Assembly: GCA_039881045.1 (NCBI GenBank)
Contig: JAYWVB010000007.1
Location: 744,001 to 808,000 of the forward strand
DNA: 64,000 nucleotides
Reading direction: 5' to 3'
DNA from: Chaetomium olivaceum
Taxonomy: Eukaryota; Ascomycota; Sordariomycetes; Sordariales; Chaetomiaceae
This document shows, piece by piece, positions 56,746-64,000 of this stretch. Position 1 is the stretch's first letter; every line of letters begins with the position of its first letter. The notes below the pieces were generated by a model. That model saw nothing but the letters and a program-made list of their open reading frames with translations. It was not told where the DNA came from and searched no databases. The position numbers and the translations under genes were made by a program.

Positions 56746-57706
56746 ATGCCCGGTCCCTATCCCGATCGCCCCGCCTCTCGGGGCAACCTTGTCTCCCCTG
56801 CCCCGCCGAGCCCACGCCCATCAGTAGCCAGCCGAGTCAGCGGTTCAAGCTTGCGGCGCGAACAAGAACGGCAAGGAACGCCGCCCATCCACCCCCGACC
56901 AACCTCCGCGGCACACTCACGCCCGCACACACCGCACACAACAGCCGCCGTTGCGCCCCCCGAAGAGCCCGCTCGCGCACCATCTCCCCCGCCACCACCC
57001 CAACAACCAACACAACAACCCTTCTCCCCAGTCTTCGCCCTCCTCAGCTCAACATCCCACGCCTCTAGCCGCCAAACAATCCACCACCCAACAGTACACT
57101 ACATATTCGCCGACGACGACCCGGAGCGGCTCACGGCCGCGCTCGCGCGCGCACTACCACGGCGCGGCAACCTACGACGAGAACGGCGAGGTCCCCGACC
57201 GCGGCGTGCTGCTGGACCTGGAACCGACCGCCGACGGCGCGGGCTACCAAGTCGCGTGGGCGAGCAGCCTGACGCCGGACTGGGCTGCCACAGCGGCGCG
57301 CGTGAGCCGCATGGAAGAAGGCGGTGCCGGTGGCGCGCCCGTTCCCGGGTTGGGCGGGAACTTGGTGCTGAAGATTGAGGGGGTGAGCTTGGAGCCGGCT
57401 GCTGGCGGCGCCTCTTCCGGTGGGCCCTTGGGCAAGGCGTCGACGTCGACGGCTGAGGCTGAGATGCATTCCTCTGGTGGCAGCATGGGACGGGGGAAAG
57501 CGGCGGCGGCGCCGGAGGAGTATGCCGACTTGCTGCAGGACTTTGAGAAGCGGATGGTGACGCTGCGGAAGGTGGTGGAGGCTGGCGCAGCCAGGCAGAG
57601 GGCGCTGGGAGGTGCCGGTGACGGGCAGGTTTTGGGGGCCGTACCGAGGGATGTGGTGCCGGCCTCGTCTCGGCCTCAGACAGGTGGTGACGATGCGCAG
57701 GGTTGA
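56746..57706 (+). CDS. Protein of unknown function with a VHYIFADDD core; one frame break
   Basis: About 320 residues once a small indel in the GC-dinucleotide stretch near 57150 is bridged. The N-terminal 110 residues are Pro/Ser/Arg-rich and look disordered. The ordered part begins HPTVHYIFADDDPERLTAAL, continues HYHGAATYDENGEVPDRGVL, then LDLEPTADGAGYQVAWASSL and LTPDWAATAARVSRM. The C-terminal segment EEYADLLQDFEKRMVTLRKV may form a short coiled coil. I do not recognise a named family or enzyme motif. No signal peptide or membrane helix. Codon composition and the ordered blocks make it a real gene; function unknown. Confidence 0.6.
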
Positions 57707-58371
57707 GGCGAAGGAGGTAACTAATGATTGGAATGGTCGTCACCCCCCGTATTGGCTTGTTGATACGAGTTGGGGCCATTCTAGGTTGCTAGTGATGCGC
57801 TGATGGGTTTCGAACCCATCCCAGGACTGGATAGGCGTCGACGTTGCTGGGGTTCTGTCTTCTTTCATTCTTCCTTTTTGTACGATGCGTTCAGGCACAT
57901 ATTTGGATTTAGCAGCCTGGTGTCTAGGACAGGAACAGGCGAATTCGGATGGGTTCTAATAGCAAGGGGCACGGCACATTATGTTTTTTTCACGGATATC
58001 TCGACTCAGGGGCAAGGCTAGAAAGATAGGTGGGGGATAAATGCGAAGTCTATTACAACGCCCTAACACATCAAACAAGGTAATCAGAAAGCTATCGCTC
58101 CCAAGTCCATCCAACGCCCTGATATCTTCTTGAACAACGGCACGCCATGCTGATATATACGCCTTGAAGAGGACAAAACAAAACCGAGAAATGTACCAGC
58201 CAGGCTCAAATGCTGGGCTGGTGTGAAAACGACCCCATCCGAAGGAAAACCCCGTCGCCCCCAACAACCCAAGAAGCGCTACGAACGCGCCAAAACCAGC
58301 AGCCACATCCCGTGTGCCCCAACGGCGCCATCCATGACTGTCACGACGCGACCAGCAAAAACACCAGGTTT
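57707..58371. other. Intergenic region between convergent genes, with tRNA-like fragment
   Basis: 665 bases between the 3' ends of the unknown gene (+) and the t-SNARE gene (-). It contains the tRNA-like element at 57795-57826. No protein-coding frame is supportable. Confidence 0.5.
57795..57826 (-). pseudogene. tRNA-like 3' half (T arm plus acceptor strand)
   Basis: On the minus strand ATGGG-TTCGAAA-CCCAT forms a perfect T arm, followed by CAGCGCA, an acceptor-like 3' strand. No matching D arm, anticodon arm or 5' acceptor lies upstream, so it is at most a tRNA fragment. The same bases form a perfect inverted repeat (GATGGGTT/AACCCATC), so a hairpin in the 3' UTR of the neighbouring gene is an alternative reading. 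Confidence 0.35.
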
Positions 58372-60047
58372 TTAGTTAGACCCGGTAGGTTCAGTGCCTT
58401 GCCAGTCAACGACGAACCGCTTCTTGGTCAGAGCCTCGACCTCCTGGTTGGCCATCGCCCCCGCGCGCCGTGCGCTAATGGAAAGGCGCTTCGAGATGCG
58501 CGGGACAACATCAGGAGAGATCTTGACGGCGCGGCCCGTGTTCATCTGCAAGTCGTCCAAGACGCTTCGTTGGAAGGGGCTGCGCCTCTGGGTAGCAGTG
58601 TTATCTCCGGTGGTTTGGCCGGTGGTTTGGCCTGTGGTTTGGCCTGTGGTGTCGGCGTTGGTGTTGGTGTTGGTGCCGGCGTTATTATTGTTGTTGCTGT
58701 TGTCGTTGTTACCGCCTCCGCCTCCATTTGCACCACGGGTGATCATGATATAAGCGACGACGATGACGACGATAATGACGACAATGAGCACTAAAATCAC
58801 GAGTTAGCAAAAGGCGCAGGATGCAACTTCCTTCCTCCAGCAACGACGTACCGCAGATACCCAAGCACCACCACTTCTTGCTGCGCGCTGACAATGCTTT
58901 TGAGGTGGCCTCCTTGAGATCGACGTTGGCAGCGACCATTTGGTCCTTGGTGTCCATCATCTGCGTATCGACTGTCTGAATGACTTCCTCCTGCTTATAA
59001 AGAAGCTCCTGCGTCTCACTGAGGAGCTCTATGAGCTCCATCAACTGCTTCTCAACCTGCTCCATCTCTCGGCGGCGTTCCTTGTGAGCGCCAAGGGCGC
59101 GGTTTGCACGTTCGGAACGGTTGCCCATAACGGCCTGCGCAAAAACTTGCGTATCGCTTTCCACGATCTGCGTAATCTCGTCTTCGGAGGCGTCAGGGTG
59201 TGCGATCCGTGCCTGGCGCTTTGCTCGCTCTCCAATCTCTTTGCGGGACAGTGCCTCCATCTCTTGGAATCTTTGGACCGCCCGCTTAACGTCGCGGTCA
59301 GTCTTGTCGACCTGGGCTTGGTTCCGCCGTTCGCGGGACTCTGGGTTGCGCTTGACAGCCCTGACGCGATCCGTCAGCGCCCTGAACTGGTCCATCATGG
59401 ACTGCGTCAGGTTATCCAGGTCCCGCTTGGTGTTTGAGCCGCCGGACGTGTCCGCATCGTCGAGGTATCGTTTTTGGAGCCCGTTAAGTGCCCCTAGCTT
59501 GTTCTCGAGCTCGTGGGCTTGGTTCTGGATGTCGATACATTCGTCGAGGATCGAATTCTGGTTCTGTGCCACTGGGGCTGTAGAATGTCGTGGTTAGGCT
59601 CACCGTCGGGTGCGTACCGTAGTTGACGGGCACAAACTTACATCCATAACCCTGTTGGGCCATTTGGGGCGAACTTCCTGAGTTGAAAGACGACATCTCA
59701 TGTGTGCCGGCTGCACACGGGCTGCGGTTAGCTAACTTCCCAGCCCAGAGTGATCTGTTCGTCATCGTTCACTCACCCCCGTATTGCGCAGCATTCCGGT
59801 CGTCGAAGGGATCCGCACCGTAGCCCCTAGAGCATCTCCGTATCAGTCAACTCGCACTAGTCATACACCCCGCTCTTCGGAAGCCCGACGTGAAGACGAT
59901 CGGGGGATCTCGTACCTGCCGCCGCCGCCGCCACCGCCGCCGTCATAGGGGTTATATCCGCCGTACTAAGAGACACAGTTAGTCAAACTTCTATATCCTT
60001 ACAAAGTCTGGAGTTATGGGCTCGGGCCCTGTAACACTCACACTCAT
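58372..60047 (-). CDS. Exocytic t-SNARE, syntaxin/Sso type, with an unusual tail after the membrane anchor
   Basis: Six exons on the minus strand (60042-60047, 59916-59965, 59777-59826, 59642-59710, 58852-59577, 58372-58790) give 439 residues with consistent phases. The N-terminus is Gly/Tyr-rich. The Habc three-helix part (NSILDECIDIQNQAHELENK onward) and the Qa-SNARE helix follow (QLMELIELLSETQELLYKQE, central Gln in the zero layer region, ending DLKEATSKALSARSKKWW). The transmembrane helix is CLGICVLIVVIIVVIVVAYI. Sso proteins normally end within a few residues of this helix. Here about 115 more residues follow, with Asn-rich and TTGQ-repeat low complexity, then a basic C-terminus. The frame across the tail is open. 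Acts in vesicle fusion at the plasma membrane. Confidence 0.85.
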
Positions 60048-61340
60048 CTTGGGAGAGGTAAGCGGAGAGGTAAGCGCAGAAGCGCTGGAGAAGTAGACGT
60101 GTTAAAATTGGATAATACGGGGATGCTCGAGTAGTCGGTGGTTTTGTAGGATGATACTATCCAGTAGTCGAATATCCCAAGCCCAAGAAAAAAAAAAAAA
60201 AACCAACGAGGGGGTACTGGGGAGCGAGAAGCGGAAAAGAAAGTGGTTATTCGAGAAAATGCAAATGGAGGGTGCGCCTCAGTAAATGAACGCGCTGGGG
60301 TTCTCAGGAGGTCGCATCCCAAACAAGGTTAGGGCCCTGTGGCGCGGTCAGCATGGGGACCTTTTCTGCCAACGACAGCCAACAAATACACAAGTGGGCA
60401 AACACGAAGAAGGATGCAGAGGCTGGGTGTGTGCAACATGGCTTAGCATGCATGGCTGGCTTACACGCAGGTCGTTTTTGCACATCTGCGCATCCCACAA
60501 TCCCAAGGAATGAAACGGGGCATTTTCCCCCCTCACAATTCAGACGACAATGCGCATCCCCAAATCATGGCCGAGACCAAAGAGAAACACTCGGCTGGGC
60601 GCGGCGGGGTCTGAATCGCGGGTGGATCACTGCTGACGATTGGCCATCGTTCTTCAGCTTGCTGGAGCTGCAGCAAAAAAGGCTGGCGCTTGGCTGGCTA
60701 CACCACCCCGGTTGAACTTGGCGGGGACGGGCTGCGGGCCAGTGCGGGCCACTCCAGCAACAAAAACCGTTTCAGAACGAGGATCATCAGGCGCGTCCGC
60801 TGGGTCTGATGTCGAATGCAACAAAGGATGTTTGAGGGCAGATGGCGGCAAAAGCCAGTCCGAAATGCAACTATTTCGAGTTGCCGTCTCTTCCTCTGGA
60901 AGGTCCGAAAAGGAGCAAATTTTGAACCAAAAGGTCGAGCCCGATGACGTGCAGGGTCTTGAGAGTTAGTTAAGCTTTTTCGGTATTGCTTCGTCCGGAA
61001 TTGATGTGCTTCCCGAGAAATTCGCCCCAGTTTTCAGCTCGAGGTCGATAATCACGGCCCGAGGCCACCAACATGAGCCGGTAACAACGTATCTTGCCCC
61101 AGACTTGGTTCACTGTTGAAAGACCGGGCGGTTTCAAAACCCTCCGCTGGGGAAACTTGGATATGTTTTGATCTCTCTCGTTGAAAATCAGGATACATGC
61201 GGGTTTCGTCCCATCAAATCTTCCTTCAAGTTCCACCTGCCATTATACCACATGTCCTTCAACGAGGAGCCTCCGACCAGCAGTCCCAGCTAGATATCAA
61301 TGCGATCACCGCATCGCATATGCTTCCACCGTCGGGTACA
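60048..61340. other. Promoter region of the t-SNARE gene and 3' flank of the MEMO gene
   Basis: 1.3 kb between two minus-strand genes. It contains a 15-base A run close to the SNARE start. Open frames on the plus strand (for example 60353-60715) have no features I can support. Confidence 0.5.
60188..60202. repeat. Poly-A/poly-T run upstream of the t-SNARE gene
   Basis: Fifteen A in a row on the plus strand, about 140 bases upstream of the SNARE start codon on the minus strand, where it reads as poly-T. Such runs often exclude nucleosomes in fungal promoters; that role is inferred. Confidence 0.85.
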
Positions 61341-62401
61341 TTAGACGACAGCGTATGCCGATGCATAGCTGACACTAAAATCATTGTCCCTCTTCACCAG
61401 GTTGCTCCTTTGGTACTGGACGAAGCTGAACTTGCCGTTCTTCCCCTCCAGGCCCCTCTCCTCCGCAACCGCTTCCAAAGCTGCCATCATGACACCAATG
61501 GGATGTCTCCCACAGACGGTATTTTGAGTCTCTCGAATAACCTTATAGAACTCGCTGTGTGAACCAGACTCGACCGCATCTATGGCCATCTGGTCCAGCG
61601 CCTTGATGACCTCGTGGATCTGCGGGCGTTCGGGATCTTCGGCCGCCTCGTTCCAGTCCAGAGTGGCTTGCAAGGCACCGCGGCTCTTGTCCAAGTCGCG
61701 AATCGCGCCGTCGCGGAATTTCGGCCGGTAGGAAAAGCGAGACCCCCAATGACAGAAATCGGACGAAACGATCCAGGCGCTTTCGGGATCCTTCAAGTAC
61801 TTCGAGAGGAGCTGACCCCAAGACTTCTCCTCCTCCTCGGACGCGTTACCGACCAGTATGGGAATAATGGGCGGGTACTCCTTGTCACCAAAGGTCTGTT
61901 CGAGCTTTTTCCATAGGTACGGCAAATGCATCTCGAGAGAGTGCTCGTCCACGTCGCCGCGTTTTGGCATGTCGGAAACCGGCCGGTTTGCCGCAACTCG
62001 GACGTCGTGGCGGCATCGACGACGAGGTCTCCGAAGGGAGTTTCGTACTTATCAAATGACGTGAGAGCACATCCGCGTAGGTAGTATGTGTGGGAAGGCC
62101 CAAGGACGAAGACCCGTTTCGCCGATCTCAAATCGAGGGCCTTGTAAGCCCAGGCCGCGCAAGGCCCGGAGTAAGAGTACCCGGCGTGGCTATCTCGCAT
62201 CCTGTATCAACATATCATTCGGTGGATAAAGATCTATGCCCAACTTACGGGGCAATTATCACCCTAGCATTGTCGATCGGCAGCTCGGCACCGTCTAAAG
62301 TTGCAGGAACTCGGCCCAGGAAGTCGTCGAGCTGGGGAGAGCTCCTCCGGGTCACCTTCATACCAAGACCCGGCGTGGCTAGCCTCCCTTGTCGTCGCCA
62401 T
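61341..62401 (-). CDS. MEMO1-family protein; frame broken twice
   Basis: The start at 62401 reads MATTREASHAGSWYEGDPEEL, the typical MEMO N-terminus. After an intron at 62190-62248 the frame gives VIIAPHAGYSYSGPCAAWAY, then RVFVLGPSHTYYLRGCALT and FGDLVVDAATTSELR. The C-terminal half has KRGDVDEHSLEMHLPYLW, IIPILVGNASEEE, IVSSDFCHWGSRFSY and CGRHPIGVMMAALEA. The His/Asp/Cys set lines the metal pocket known in MEMO and related dioxygenases. Yeast Mho1 and human MEMO1 are linked to cytoskeletal signalling and copper/iron handling; role here unknown. Two one-base breaks, near 62335 (in a GGGG run) and 61978, must be bridged. Confidence 0.82.
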
Positions 62402-62931
62402 CCTACTTGTGCCACGGTAAAACCAAGTCCCGTATCCTCAACGTTCAGAACAGTAGCCGGGCCCTTGAGAAGCTTGAAGGAAATGGATCTCGAAGTTGAT
62501 AGTAAAACGAATGGGGGAGGTCCGGAAGCTGCAGGTGAGGCGGGGTTCCCAGCACACCCACGTTGCCCCGCACACCGGGGGAGCTCCCTGACTGTGACGT
62601 CGACCGTCCGAATTTAGTTCCGCATTGTTCGCTGTCTCGCCCTGCATTGCCGTCTCACGTGCCGCCCGAAAAGTATCGCCTTGAATCCTAGTGATGACAT
62701 TTGTTGATTGCCAGCAGGAAATGGCCCTTAAAGGGTACCGCAATCCCAAGACAGAACTGAGCTCAAAACACGCATCCCACGCCCGCGCCTTAGGCACGAT
62801 TATAAACGCCAACCCCAATACATGAAAAGGTTAACCCGCATCCAAGCCAATAATCCAACCGCCAGGTATCTATCCATTCACAACAACTCCAACCCACACA
62901 CAACCTTGATCAGGCATGCAACACACCACAA
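62402..62931. other. Intergenic region between the MEMO gene promoter and the next minus-strand gene
   Basis: 530 bases. It should hold the MEMO promoter and the 3' UTR of the zinc-binding gene. No coding frame supportable. Confidence 0.5.
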
Positions 62932-63702
62932 CTACCTCCTCGACCACTCGCTCCCGCCCACCCCACCCCTTGGCCCAGCACAAGCCAAACAGCGCCGATG
63001 CTCGCCAAGGTTGCTGATGGAGCAGCTGAAGCAAACAGCTTTCCCGCACGCACCGCAGATGTGATCGTCGGGGCCAGACCCATAACCGTCAACGTCCATC
63101 ATCATATCGCCATCTTCCGCCCCAGCCCCCCAGGCCACAATCCTCGCAATTCGTCGGTGTGTTTCGGAGCGCGGGAGCCGGCGACGGAAGCGACACGGCG
63201 GATGAGGACGGCGAGGATGCGAGCGAGCTCGACGATGTTGAAGGCCCGGGCAAGCTCCAGAAGCTGTGCAGAGAGCGTTGTTGGTTGGTGTGGTAGGTTT
63301 GGGAGGGGATTTTCAGAGACCCGCTGGTGTTCGCGGCCTTGGGCGACTCCGGTGCCGCATATTGAGATTCGTGTGGTCGGCGCTGGGCGGAGAAGAGGGC
63401 ATCTAATGTGCGTTCTAGAAGAGAACGGGTCGAGTGAGCGGCTGCAATTGGGGTGGGCGGGGTTGTTCTATCTGGCCAAACTTACGGTGGACCTCTGTTT
63501 CTGACGGCCTGTTGTCGCGGAAGCGCTTCATTGTGCGGCTGGGCAGATGTGAGGGCGTGGATATCCGTGGAGCAAAGAATCCGCGTCTGGCCGTGTCCAT
63601 CGCCGATACGGCGTCAAAGTTGAAGTTGGTGCTGGCTAGGTTCTCCGTCGATGAGAAAACTAGCCCCATCCCGGAGTCCGATCTCTTGCGCTTGACTACC
63701 AT
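62932..63702 (-). CDS. Small Cys-rich, probably zinc-binding protein of unknown function; one frame break
   Basis: Exon 1 is 63486-63702; exon 2 runs from 63414 to 62932 after a 71-nt GT-AG intron. The N-terminus is basic, MVVKRKRSDSGMG, then PTPSHLPSRTMKRFRDNRPS-like (STPSHLPSRTMKRFRDNRPS) and EVHQRTLDALFSAQRR across the intron. QRSLHSFWSLPG follows, then a Ser-rich linker, a first CEDCG pair and a second block CGACGKAVCFSCSISNLGEH-RRCLACAG. Two sets of paired Cys suggest a zinc-binding module. The basic start could be a nuclear signal. A one-base break near 63135, in a run of G, must be bridged to reach the second block. I do not know a characterised homologue. Confidence 0.65.
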
Positions 63703-64000
63703 CTTGGATCAAAAGTCGAACTGACAAGGCCCCGCGGTGATAATAACTGAGAAGACGAGTAATCGGGAGGTAGGTGGTTTGACAAGTAGACGGCCCGCAA
63801 TGATGTCAATTGATGATATGAAAGACTTAATATCGAGGTCTGAGGTTGCTTGAAGAATAATGAACGCGTGATTAACTGGCTTAACGATATGGAGAGTGAC
63901 AAACAGGACCAAGCTGAGGAGATGGGATAGGATGGAGGGGACCGCGACGCATCAGACGCGAAACAGTAAAGTGCTGGACCGTGCGTACGCGTAGAGTGAG
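63703..64000. other. Upstream flank of the zinc-binding gene, window edge
   Basis: 298 bases, presumably promoter of the zinc-binding gene. No feature seen. Confidence 0.4.

Noticed and set aside
1..64000. CRISPR arrays, bacterial operons or prophage features
   Set aside because: Spliceosomal introns and eukaryotic genes throughout; no regular short repeats with spacers seen.

Overview
The window is nuclear DNA from a filamentous ascomycete, most likely Sordariomycetes, order Sordariales. The reasons are short introns (mostly 50-90 nt, GTRNGT...YAG), an intron-bearing tRNA-Leu, Pezizomycotina-type proteins, and a complete quinic-acid (qa) catabolic cluster in the gene order known from Neurospora crassa. 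Genus cannot be fixed from the sequence; GC-rich coding DNA would suit a Chaetomiaceae/Podospora-like fungus.

Layout. 1-13.5 kb: 3' end of a UDP-rhamnose-synthase-like gene, a DnaJ co-chaperone of the Caj1/Djp1 type, an unrecognised coiled-coil protein with FFYANG-like repeats, a cytochrome b5-domain membrane protein, the DNA-repair protein Nbs1, and a secreted TAP-like serine peptidase. 14.8-18 kb: a four-helix MARVEL-like protein and two 40S ribosomal protein genes (eS30 and uS5/Rps2). 18-24.9 kb: 6.8 kb with no supportable gene, upstream of an acetate permease (AceTr/Ady2 family, 24.9-26.1 kb). 27.8 kb: tRNA-Leu(AAG) with a 31-nt intron.

28.2-44.6 kb holds the qa cluster: qa-1F (activator, -), qa-1S (repressor, +), qa-y (permease, +), qa-3 (quinate/shikimate dehydrogenase, -), qa-4 (3-dehydroshikimate dehydratase, +), qa-2 (catabolic type II 3-dehydroquinase, -), qa-x (inositol-monophosphatase-like, +). 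Quinate enters through QA-Y, is oxidised by QA-3 to dehydroquinate, dehydrated by QA-2 to dehydroshikimate, then converted by QA-4 to protocatechuate. QA-1F activates and QA-1S restrains transcription. Three of the intergenic regions contain 13-14/16 matches to the QA-1F palindrome GGRTAARYRYTTATCC, recalled from the literature.

45-64 kb: JIP5 WD-repeat protein, GH18 chitinase, secreted GMC oxidoreductase (with a GC-AG intron), alpha/beta hydrolase, mitochondrial rhodanese, APC11, an unrecognised protein, an exocytic Sso-type t-SNARE with an unusual tail beyond its membrane anchor, a MEMO1-family protein, and a small zinc-binding protein.

A caution runs through the whole annotation. About half of the protein genes can only be read by crossing one or more single-base frame breaks, sometimes compensating pairs; I count more than 20. 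Other genes, including nearly all of the qa cluster, are intact over kilobases. Housekeeping genes are among those broken, so assembly or base-calling error is the simplest explanation, but this cannot be proven from the sequence. Coordinates of broken genes span the whole locus. No previously undescribed multi-gene system is evident; the best leads are the SNARE tail, the gene-free 6.8 kb, and the motif-altering double indel in qa-2.
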